Shown: positions 1 through 6,484 of the stretch, piece by piece
Position numbering within the stretch: position 1 is the first letter of the stretch
Layout of the letters: the number at the start of each line of letters is the position of its first letter
Translations under genes and position numbers: made by a program
NCBI RefSeq assembly: GCF_012584515.1
Contig: NZ_CP051461.1
Location: 372,001-436,000 of the forward strand
DNA length: 64,000 nucleotides
Reading direction: 5' to 3'
Source of the DNA: Polaromonas vacuolata
Lineage (GTDB): Bacteria > Pseudomonadota > Gammaproteobacteria > Burkholderiales > Burkholderiaceae_C
The notes under the pieces: generated by a model
What the model was told of the DNA's origin: nothing
Databases searched by the model: none
Seen by the model: the letters and a program-made list of their open reading frames with translations, nothing else

Positions 1-47
1 GATGAGGGGGTCTGGGAGGTTGTGGCGGAGGGGGTGTTCTGGCTCAT
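1..47 (-). CDS. Partial 5' end of a gene, probably LivM permease
   Basis: An ATG at 47..45 on the minus strand opens a frame that stays open to the window edge and encodes 15 residues (MSQNTPSATTSQTPS). It begins 2 bp after the livH stop codon, a spacing typical of translational coupling. In Liv operons the gene after livH is normally livM, the second membrane permease. The short Ser/Thr/Pro-rich start is not diagnostic by itself, so the livM identity is inferred from position only. Confidence 0.55.
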   Translation of the reverse strand, partial: MSQNTPSATTSQTPS

Positions 48-49
48 CT

Positions 50-934
50 TTAGTTTTCCTTGCCAAACAGGCCGGCTGGTTTAACCATGAGCACTAGCAC
101 CATGACGATAAACACCACAATATTCGATGCTTCGGGGTAGAACACGCGGGTCATGCCTTCGATCAGGCCTAGCGCCAGACCCGTCAGCACTGAGCCCAAA
201 ATAGAGCCCATGCCGCCAATCACCACCACCGCAAACACGACGATGATGAGGTTGGAACCCATTAACGGGTTGACCTGAATAATCGGCGCAGCCAGCACAC
301 CGGCCAAGCCTGCTAGCGCAGCGCCAGCGCCATAGGTGAGCATGACCATCACAGGCACGTTTATGCCAAAGGCCTGAACCAGTGGCGCGTTCTCGGTGCC
401 GGCGCGCAGATAGGCGCCGAGCCGGGTGCGCTCAATCAGGTACCACGTGCCAAAGCAAACCACCAATGACACAAACACTACCCAAGCGCGGTAGTTAGGC
501 AGGTACATAAAGCCGAGGTTGGTGCCGCCTGAGAGCAGTTCTGGCACGCGGTAGCTTTGTCCTGAGACGCCGTAGAGTTCGCGAAAAATGCCTTCGGCAA
601 TCAAGGCCAAGCCAAAGGTGAGCAGCAAACCGTAGAGCGGATCGAGTTTGTATAAGTGGCGCAGAAACAAGCGCTCAATGATGACGCCGATAAGGCCAAC
701 TGCCAGCGGCGCAAGTATCAGTGCCGCCCAGTAGTTAATGCCAAATGAATCCATCAAGATCCATGCGGCAAAAGCGCCCAGCATGTAGAGTGCGCCGTGC
801 GCAAAGTTAACAATGCCAAGCAGGCCGAAGATCACAGCCAAGCCCAGGCTGAGCATGGCGTAGAACGCGCCATTGACCAAGCCCAGCAAAAGCTGGCCTA
901 AAAAAGCTTGCACGGGGATGCCGAAAATTTCCAT
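50..934 (-). CDS. livH: Branched-chain amino acid ABC transporter permease LivH
   Basis: A 294-residue polytopic inner-membrane protein of the LivH family. It would form, with LivM, the channel of an ATP-driven importer for branched-chain amino acids or related acids. The hydrophobic profile shows about eight membrane segments. The family motif NFAHGALYMLGAF occurs near residue 43 and the Gly-rich GGMGSILGSVLTG segment, part of the loop that contacts the ATPases, lies near residue 240. The protein ends in the usual KPAGLFGK. It sits in the minus-strand order livG, livF, binding protein, livH, (livM). The true substrate cannot be read from the sequence; related systems carry amino acids, amides, urea or aromatic acids. 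Confidence 0.93.
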   Translation of the reverse strand: MEIFGIPVQAFLGQLLLGLVNGAFYAMLSLGLAVIFGLLGIVNFAHGALYMLGAFAAWILMDSFGINYWAALILAPLAVGLIGVIIERLFLRHLYKLDPLYGLLLTFGLALIAEGIFRELYGVSGQSYRVPELLSGGTNLGFMYLPNYRAWVVFVSLVVCFGTWYLIERTRLGAYLRAGTENAPLVQAFGINVPVMVMLTYGAGAALAGLAGVLAAPIIQVNPLMGSNLIIVVFAVVVIGGMGSILGSVLTGLALGLIEGMTRVFYPEASNIVVFIVMVLVLMVKPAGLFGKEN

Positions 935-1142
935 GGGAGCCTAGCTAAACGCCGTTCAAAATACTTGTGAAAACCGGCCAGCAGACGCAGATTTTTTAGA
1001 AGATCTGCGCCGGCTGAACCGGTGAAAAAATCAATGCCGGGAAGTGGTTTTGGGTTGCGCTGCCAACAAAGCATTCGCGTTTGCAATGCTTTGTCGCGAT
1101 CCGCCGTAGTGCCTCGACCGCTTCCCTTTTATGGCTTAACTA

Positions 1143-2339
1143 TTACTTTTTGAGTAAGCTGCACTTGGACTCTGCGAGCGTGGCGAAGGCCTGCTCGCCA
1201 GGTACTGTTGCAATCTTTTTGTAGTAATCCCACGGCGTGGTCGACTCTTTTTGTGTTTTGACTTCAAAGAGGTACATGTCGTGAATCATGCGACCGTCGG
1301 CGCGGATCTGACCCTTGTTATAAAAGTCATCAATCTTCATGCTTTTAAGCGCCTTCATGACCTTTTCGCCATTGACTGTGCCGGCAATTTCCACTGCTTT
1401 GAGGTAGTTGGTGGTGGCTGAGTAGTCAGCAGCTTGCAGGCTTGAAGGCATGCGCTTGTATTTATCAAAAAAGCGCTTGGAGAATTTGCGCGACGCATCG
1501 TCTTGATTCCAGTACCAGCTGTCGGCCAGTTGCAGGCCTGCGGTATTGGCCAAGCCAAGGCTGTGCACGTCATTGATGAAAACCAGCAGGCCAGCGACTT
1601 TCATGGTTTTGGTCACGCCAAATTCTTTGGCTGCCTTCATGGCGTTGGTGAAATCACCGCCGGCGTTAGCCAAGGCCAAAATTTGCGCTTTAGACGACTG
1701 CGCTTGCAACATAAAGGATGAGAAGTCCGAGGCATTGAGTGGGTGACGAACCGCGCCCAAAACAGTACCGCCATTGGCTTTGACAACGGCTGATGCATCG
1801 CCTTCTAACGAGTAGCCAAACGCATAGTCAGCGGTCAGAAAAAACCAGCTTTTGTTGCCGGCTTTGACCAGCGCCGAGCCAGCCACTTTAGCCAGCGATA
1901 CGGTGTCGTAGGCGTAGTGAACTGAATACGGTGTGCAGTCTTCATTCGACAGGCGGGCTGAGCCAGCGCCGATGGCGATGAAAGGGCGCTTTTTCTCGGC
2001 CGTGATCTTGGACATGGCAATCGCCGTGCCGGAGCTAGTGCCGCCAATCAGCATGGCTAGGTTGTCTTTGTCAATCCATTCACGTGCTTTGGACGAAGCC
2101 ACGTCGGCCTTGTTCTGGTGATCGGCGCTCAGCACTTCGATAGGACGGCCTAGCACCTTGCCGCCGAAGTCCTTGGCCGCCCAGCTGAGCATTTCCGCAC
2201 CAGCAGGGCCGTCGATGTCGGCGTACAGGCCAGACATGTCGGTGATGATGCCGATACGCACTGGACCGGTGTCGGTTTGCGCGCTGGCTGCGGTGACCAG
2301 GCCTACGGCCATAGCAGCGACTAGTGTTTTAATTTTCAT
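1143..2339 (-). CDS. Liv-type ABC transporter substrate-binding protein
   Basis: A 398-residue periplasmic binding protein (type I fold, Peripla_BP_6 family), the ligand receptor of the first Liv importer. It starts at ATG 2339 rather than the upstream in-frame TTG (2351) because MKIKTLVAAMAVGLVTAASA is a complete signal peptide with AxA cleavage. Neither start has a clear Shine-Dalgarno sequence. The mature protein begins with the usual VRIGIITDMSG strand. Two cysteines (in EDCTP and near the C-terminus in SKCSLLKK) could form a disulfide. The gene lies between livF and livH in the same operon. Related proteins bind amino acids, aromatic acids or amides, and the ligand cannot be inferred here. 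Confidence 0.88.
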   Translation of the reverse strand: MKIKTLVAAMAVGLVTAASAQTDTGPVRIGIITDMSGLYADIDGPAGAEMLSWAAKDFGGKVLGRPIEVLSADHQNKADVASSKAREWIDKDNLAMLIGGTSSGTAIAMSKITAEKKRPFIAIGAGSARLSNEDCTPYSVHYAYDTVSLAKVAGSALVKAGNKSWFFLTADYAFGYSLEGDASAVVKANGGTVLGAVRHPLNASDFSSFMLQAQSSKAQILALANAGGDFTNAMKAAKEFGVTKTMKVAGLLVFINDVHSLGLANTAGLQLADSWYWNQDDASRKFSKRFFDKYKRMPSSLQAADYSATTNYLKAVEIAGTVNGEKVMKALKSMKIDDFYNKGQIRADGRMIHDMYLFEVKTQKESTTPWDYYKKIATVPGEQAFATLAESKCSLLKK

Positions 2340-2401
2340 GGGTTGGCTCAAGTTAGGGTTTGGACGACGGGGAAATAAAAAAGGCAGTTCTATGCTTGGC
2401 T

Positions 2402-3106
2402 CTATACGCCTAAATACTCTTGCAGCATGCCCATGTTTTGGGCCAGTTGAGACTGTTCAAACTGTTTGACTATGGTGCCGTGCTCCATCACGTAGAAGCG
2501 GTCAGCTAGCGGTGCAGCAAAGCGGAAATTCTGCTCGACCAGCACTATGGTGTAGCCCTTGGCTTTGAGCGTGAGAATCATCTCCGCCAGCTTTTGCACA
2601 ATCACCGGTGCCAAACCTTCAGAGATCTCGTCTAACAGCAGCAGCCGCGCGCCGGTGCGCAAGATGCGGGCCACGGCCAGCATTTGTTGCTCACCACCTG
2701 AGAGCCGCGTGCCAGGGCTGCTGGCGCGCTCTTTAAGGTTGGGGAACATGTCATAGATCTCGTCCAAGCTCATGCCGCCGGGCGCTATGGTGGGCGGCAG
2801 CATCAGGTTTTCTTCGGCGGTGAGACTGGCAAAAATGCCGCGTTCTTCGGGGCAATAACCCACGCCTAGCCGCGCTATTTTGTGCGGTGCTAGCGCAATT
2901 GATTCTGTGCCAGCGATTTGAATCGAACCTTTGCGTGAGCCGGTCAGGCCAACGATGGCCCGCATGGTGGTGGTGCGGCCTGCGCCGTTGCGCCCTAGCA
3001 GGGTGACAACTTCGCCCTCGTTCACGGTCAGGTTAACGCCGTGGAGTATGTGCGACTCGCCATACCAGGCTTGCAGGTTCTCGATTTTTAACAGCGCTTT
3101 GCTCAT
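2402..3106 (-). CDS. livF: Branched-chain amino acid ABC transporter ATPase LivF, with Walker A Arg
   Basis: A 234-residue cytoplasmic ATPase, one of the two nucleotide-binding subunits of the first Liv importer. Signature LSGGEQQ is at residues 135-141, Walker B LLLLDE ends at residue 160, and the switch His region follows. The P-loop reads GRNGAGRTT (residues 38-46): the invariant Lys is replaced by Arg44, codon CGC at 2975-2977. The LivF of the second cluster in this window keeps GSNGAGKTT. The start ATG overlaps the livG stop by 4 bp (ATGA), so the two are coupled. Whether Arg44 supports ATP hydrolysis or leaves one weak site in the LivF/LivG heterodimer is unknown. Confidence 0.92.
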   Translation of the reverse strand: MSKALLKIENLQAWYGESHILHGVNLTVNEGEVVTLLGRNGAGRTTTMRAIVGLTGSRKGSIQIAGTESIALAPHKIARLGVGYCPEERGIFASLTAEENLMLPPTIAPGGMSLDEIYDMFPNLKERASSPGTRLSGGEQQMLAVARILRTGARLLLLDEISEGLAPVIVQKLAEMILTLKAKGYTIVLVEQNFRFAAPLADRFYVMEHGTIVKQFEQSQLAQNMGMLQEYLGV

Positions 3107-3897
3107 ACGGTCGACTCTTTGGTGGGCTGCTCGCCTGGCAAGGCCGTGTCTGTCGTGCCCATATAGGCTTCTATGACCAGCGGATTGGCAGACACTTCTG
3201 CATAAGGGCCGTCGGCAATGATGGCGCCGCGCTGCAATACGGTAATACGGTCGGCAATGGAGGAGACTACATTCATGTTGTGCTCGACCATCAAGATGGT
3301 GCGGCCTTGCGAGACTTTTTTGATCAACTGCGTGACCCGGTCCACGTCTTCATGGCCCATGCCTTGCGTCGGCTCGTCAAGCAGCATCAACTCTGGCTCA
3401 AGCGCCAAGGTAGTGGCGAGTTCTAGCGCACGTTTGCGGCCATAGGGTAGGTTGACAGTCATCTCATCGGCAAAGCTACCCAAGTCGACTTCGTCAAGCA
3501 ATTGTCTGGCCCGCTCATGCAGGTGATGCAGCGAGGATTCTGGTTTCCAAAAGGCAAATGAAGTGCCGAGATTGCGCTGCAATGCGGCGCGCACATTCTC
3601 TAGCACCGTCATATGCGGGAATACCGCCGAAATCTGGAACGAGCGCACTATGCCGCGTCTGGCGGTTTGTGCTGGTTTTTCTGTCGTGATGTTGGCTTCA
3701 TTAAACAAAATGGTGCCGCGTGTGGGCGGCAAAAATTTGGTTAACAAGTTAAAGAATGTTGTTTTGCCTGCGCCGTTCGGGCCAATCAGTGCGTGGATAT
3801 GGCCGCGGCGAACCTTGAGGTCGACATTGTTCACGGCGATAAAGCCCTTGAACTCTTTGCTCAGGCCGCGGGTTTCAAGAATGAACTCAGCTGACAA
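3103..3897 (-). CDS. livG: Branched-chain amino acid ABC transporter ATPase LivG
   Basis: A LivG ATPase of 264 residues if it starts at TTG 3897, which has a GGAGAG Shine-Dalgarno a few bases upstream. An ATG 25 codons earlier (3972) would give a Pro-rich extension that does not look like LivG. Walker A GPNGAGKTT is intact (39-47), the LivG-type signature is LPYGRKRALE, and Walker B is MLLDEP followed by TQGMG. It pairs with LivF to power import through LivHM. As the first gene of the minus-strand operon, its promoter should lie in the 340-bp spacer shared with the divergent DUF6352-like gene. Confidence 0.9.
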   Translation of the reverse strand: MSAEFILETRGLSKEFKGFIAVNNVDLKVRRGHIHALIGPNGAGKTTFFNLLTKFLPPTRGTILFNEANITTEKPAQTARRGIVRSFQISAVFPHMTVLENVRAALQRNLGTSFAFWKPESSLHHLHERARQLLDEVDLGSFADEMTVNLPYGRKRALELATTLALEPELMLLDEPTQGMGHEDVDRVTQLIKKVSQGRTILMVEHNMNVVSSIADRITVLQRGAIIADGPYAEVSANPLVIEAYMGTTDTALPGEQPTKESTV

Positions 3898-4237
3898 ATG
3901 ACTCTCCGGCGGGTTTGTTGGGAATATGTGCAACGTTAGGGGTAGACCTTGGCCAATTGGCAGGCTAGGCAAGCGGTACCCGTATGCTGATTAGTTACAA
4001 ATGGTAGCCATCAAAATGGCTTCTGCTACCGGGTAAGACCCTTAGGTAGTTTTGCGTGGTTGTTGCTTAAATGGTTTCTTTGTCGCGTTTAGCGACGAGT
4101 CTTTCTAGTGGATTTTTACCGACGGTTGCTGTCCTGTGTTGGCACTGCTTGTCTGCGTGGTTAGAAATTTTCTTGTTTCTAGCATCCTCGTTTGGGTTTT
4201 TGTCCAAAAGTGGTTTCTCAGTGTGCGACCATCTGGG
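3898..4237. other. Divergent intergenic region livG / DUF6352-like gene
   Basis: This 340-bp spacer separates two divergently transcribed genes and must hold both promoters. No convincing -35/-10 pair could be chosen by eye. It contains a small nested inverted repeat at 4003-4030: AGCCAT/ATGGCT around a CAAA loop, overlapped by GGTAGC/GCTACC, which offers two mutually exclusive hairpins. The region 4040-4220 is T-rich and without convincing coding potential. Confidence 0.4.
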
Positions 4238-5320
4238 ATGCAAAAATTCTGGCCCTCACATAGTTTTACACAGCTCTATCCCGGGCTAGAGCGCAACGCT
4301 CGCGGCTGGCTCATGCCCGGGCTGGATTACTGGCGTTATTTTTTAGCCATGCCTGAGCTGGCGCCGGTAGAGCAGTCTTGCCCGTCCGAGCTGGCGCTGC
4401 ATGCGGCTTTGCTGGAACAGCCCTTGCGCGCAGTCAAGCCCGAGCGGCTACTCAAGGTGCAAGACCCAGATGCGCGCGGCAGCTACAAAACTTTCTTGCG
4501 CTTTCGCGACCAGTTGTTGGCCGCCGGCACGCTAGAGGCTTGGTATTTAGGCCTTTTTCCGCGCAGTGGCAGCGTGCGCATAGATATCGCGCCGCTGTTT
4601 ATTGATTTAGTGTTGGCCGCCATCACGCGTAATGTGCTGGATGACTCGCAAGATGCTTTTGAGCTGCGGGCCGCGGAAATGCTGTTTCGCTCGCAACGCA
4701 TCAGCACCCAAGACAGCCAAGTGCTGAGCGGCGATGCTTTAACGCTGGACATGCTTAGCGAGACCGGCGGCGTGGGCGACATTGGCCGCTTTCTGGCCGA
4801 GGCTGGCGCGCCCATGGCTAGTGTGCAAATGCAAGTGCTAAGTGACGATAACGCCGCCGAGTATTGGGCCTCTAGCCAAGGTCAACGGTTTTTGCTTGAC
4901 CTCAAACATGAGATCAACAACGACTTGAGTCACGGTCTGGTGTTGACATTAACCCGCGCCCGCTCGGGTCTGAAGTCGCTGGCGCAAGTGCTGCAAAAGT
5001 GGTTGCTGCATATGTTGGGCATCACCGTGAGTATTCGGCCGCTGCAAAAAATTGATGATGCTAGCTGGCGCTGGCATGTGGGTTTGGATGTGCAGTCCAC
5101 GGCTTTGCTCAATGACCTTTATGAGGGACAGGAAATAGAGCCGGCTAGGTTGCAGCGCTTAATCAGCTTATTTAAGCTCGACTTTGCCGATCCGCGCGAG
5201 ATGCGCGCCGATGTTGCTGGCAAGCCGGTCTACCTTGGCCTGATGATGGATGGGCAAGGCTTGCTCAGGCTAAAGCCGCAAAATTTGTTGATTAATTTGC
5301 CTTTGTTGTCGGTCCAGTAA
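4238..5320 (+). CDS. DUF6352-like conserved protein
   Basis: A 360-residue protein, probably cytoplasmic, without signal peptide or membrane segment from the chosen start. ATG 4238 was preferred over 4136 because the mature-looking MQKFWPSHSFTQL start follows it, whereas the upstream residues are a hydrophobic translation of non-coding T-rich DNA. The N-terminal pattern (xxFWPxxxxxxLxxxxxGWLxPxxxYxRxFLxxPELxPVxxSC) matches my memory of the DUF6352 family of Burkholderiales, whose function is unknown. It stands alone on the plus strand, divergent from livG. Function cannot be assigned from the sequence. Confidence 0.6.
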   Translation: MQKFWPSHSFTQLYPGLERNARGWLMPGLDYWRYFLAMPELAPVEQSCPSELALHAALLEQPLRAVKPERLLKVQDPDARGSYKTFLRFRDQLLAAGTLEAWYLGLFPRSGSVRIDIAPLFIDLVLAAITRNVLDDSQDAFELRAAEMLFRSQRISTQDSQVLSGDALTLDMLSETGGVGDIGRFLAEAGAPMASVQMQVLSDDNAAEYWASSQGQRFLLDLKHEINNDLSHGLVLTLTRARSGLKSLAQVLQKWLLHMLGITVSIRPLQKIDDASWRWHVGLDVQSTALLNDLYEGQEIEPARLQRLISLFKLDFADPREMRADVAGKPVYLGLMMDGQGLLRLKPQNLLINLPLLSVQ

Positions 5321-5436
5321 TACGCTTTTGAACCAGCGTAAGGACAGCACTTTATGCCTCATCGCTGGGTCTGCCGAGAGTTGCCTCAGTTGTGGCATAA
5401 AATCCGAGGTTGAGCCATATTTAACCGGAGTCCTCC

Positions 5437-5601
5437 ATGCCCAAAAAAATCAGAGTCGAAGCCGACATCTGCGCCCCAAAACCTGTTCCCCCAAAGGGCT
5501 TTACTACTGCTACCGGTCACGGTCAGAAGGTCAGTCTCGAGCGCGGTAGTTCTACCCGCAGCAAAAAAAATCCGGGTAAGCGTCCGAAAAAAGGCGGCTA
5601 A
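5437..5601 (+). CDS. Small basic hypothetical protein (54 aa)
   Basis: A short frame from ATG 5437 to TAA 5601, preceded by CCGGAG about 6 bp upstream, encodes 54 residues beginning MPKKIRVEADICAPKPVPP and ending in a Lys/Gly-rich tail (GKRPKKGG). It has a single Cys and many Lys/Arg, and the tail could contact nucleic acid. A strong intrinsic terminator follows 40 bp later, which supports a real transcription unit. I do not recognise the family. The good ribosome site, the terminator and the clean end are the evidence; no function can be given. Confidence 0.6.
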   Translation: MPKKIRVEADICAPKPVPPKGFTTATGHGQKVSLERGSSTRSKKNPGKRPKKGG

Positions 5602-5641
5602 ATCCGACTGACCAAAAGGCTGCCCGACGGGGCTGGCCTTG

Positions 5642-5690
5642 CGGCATAAAAAAAGCGCCTTTTTGGCGCTTTTTTTATGCCGTTTTTTTT
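5642..5690 (+). terminator. Strong intrinsic terminator after the 54-aa gene
   Basis: A perfect 18-bp inverted repeat, arms 5642-5659 (CGGCATAAAAAAAGCGCC) and 5665-5682, with a 5-nt T loop, is followed by eight T residues (5683-5690). This is a textbook rho-independent terminator for plus-strand transcription. The arms carry A7/T7 blocks, so the hairpin also places T residues in the minus-strand direction and may act both ways. It insulates the downstream mazEF promoter from read-through. Confidence 0.9.
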
Positions 5691-5778
5691 TGAGGCCACC
5701 GTTAATTAGTTTGCACTAGGCAATCGCATCAACTACTCTGGCCGCACATTTAATCAGATGGTTTATTCAGCCTAGCAA

Positions 5779-5817
5779 TAGACTGCTAATTGCAAAGTAT
5801 ATATAATGTAGATACAT
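5779..5817 (+). promoter_or_regulatory. mazEF promoter with overlapping operator
   Basis: A sigma-70-type promoter is visible upstream of the antitoxin gene: -35 TAGACT (5779-5784, 4/6), 17-bp spacer, and -10 TATAAT (5802-5807, 6/6). A 12-bp palindrome ATGTA-GA-TACAT (5806-5817) overlaps the end of the -10 element and the start region. Antitoxins of the MazE/AbrB type bind such sites and repress their own operon; the autoregulation here is inferred from the site position. Confidence 0.7.
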
Positions 5818-5832
5818 CTTGATGGGTAAATA

Positions 5833-6075
5833 ATGGAATCTGTTATTCGAAAGTGGGGCAACTCTCTAGCCTTGCGGTTACCCGCATCTGCGCTCAAGCA
5901 AGCGGATTTGAGTCTGGATCAAAAAGTCAACATAGTGGTCTCGCGAAGCCGCATCATCATTGAGGCGTCTGGCAAAGTTGAATATGACTTGGGCCAGTTG
6001 CTTGACGCTATGACGGCTGAAAACGCGCATGCTGAGGCGGACTTTGGCAAACCGGTTGGTAAAGAGTTGCTCTGA
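5833..6075 (+). CDS. mazE: MazE-type antitoxin (AbrB/SpoVT fold)
   Basis: An 80-residue protein with the AbrB-like swapped-hairpin DNA-binding domain in its first half: MESVIRKWGNSLALRLP is the typical MazE/PemI/ChpI start. The acidic C-terminal part (about residues 50-80) is the expected flexible toxin-neutralising tail. Its TGA overlaps the toxin ATG (TGATG at 6073-6077), which couples their translation and puts the antitoxin first, as in type II modules. It would bind the palindrome at 5806-5817 and block the MazF toxin. Confidence 0.9.
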   Translation: MESVIRKWGNSLALRLPASALKQADLSLDQKVNIVVSRSRIIIEASGKVEYDLGQLLDAMTAENAHAEADFGKPVGKELL

Positions 6076-6419
6076 TGGCTACTCGCTCTTATGTGCCTGA
6101 TGCCGGCGACATTGTGTTGCTAGAGTTTGACCCCCAAGCTGGACACGAGCAGGCCGGACATAGACCGGCTTTGGTAGTCAGCCCAGCTAGCTACAACGCA
6201 AAAACGGGTTTGATGGTTTGCTGCCCTATGAGCACCAGGATTAAAGGCCATCCCTTTGAAGTGCTGGTTGAGCTTGACGCGGTCACGAGTGCTGTGCTTT
6301 CTGACCAAGTTAAATCACTCGATTGGAAAGTTCGGCAAGCTAAGAAAAAAGCCACTGTGCCTGCGGCCGTGATGCTGCATGTGCGGGCAAAAATCAAGGC
6401 TTTGCTGGCGATTGCGTGA
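6075..6419 (+). CDS. mazF: MazF-type mRNA interferase toxin
   Basis: A 114-residue toxin of the MazF/PemK (CcdB/PemK-fold) family, an endoribonuclease that cuts mRNA at short sites. Family motifs are all present: the start YVPDAGDIVLLEFDPQAG, then EQAGHRPALVVSP with the catalytic Arg, the middle CCPMSTRIKGHPFEV, and LSDQVKSLDW with the Thr/Ser of the active site just before it. Length and spacing match E. coli MazF. It is translated from an ATG overlapping the mazE stop. The cleavage sequence cannot be predicted. It converges with icmF across a 65-bp spacer. Confidence 0.92.
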   Translation: MATRSYVPDAGDIVLLEFDPQAGHEQAGHRPALVVSPASYNAKTGLMVCCPMSTRIKGHPFEVLVELDAVTSAVLSDQVKSLDWKVRQAKKKATVPAAVMLHVRAKIKALLAIA

Positions 6420-6423
6420 TTCA

Positions 6424-6477
6424 TGTGTGATCAGTGCGCGTGCTGGCAATTTAGCCCATGCGCGCTCAGATCACACA
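6424..6477. terminator. Imperfect hairpin between convergent mazF and icmF
   Basis: TGTGTGATC (6424-6432) pairs perfectly with GATCACACA (6469-6477). The inner sequences continue pairing imperfectly through GCGCG/CGCGC. There is no T tract on either side. The position between two convergent genes suggests a bidirectional termination or 3'-end structure, but it is not a classic intrinsic terminator. Confidence 0.4.
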
Positions 6478-6484
6478 GCTTAGA

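Noticed and set aside
986..1009. Inverted repeat CGCAGAT...ATCTGCG upstream of livH as a terminator.
   Set aside because: The arms are only 7 bp and no T run follows on the transcribed strand; it may be incidental.
898..1086. A 62-codon minus-strand frame between the binding-protein gene and livH.
   Set aside because: It overlaps the livH start, has no ribosome site and no recognisable motif.
3898..3972. N-terminal extension of LivG from ATG 3972.
   Set aside because: The extra residues are Pro-rich and unlike LivG, while TTG 3897 has a Shine-Dalgarno.
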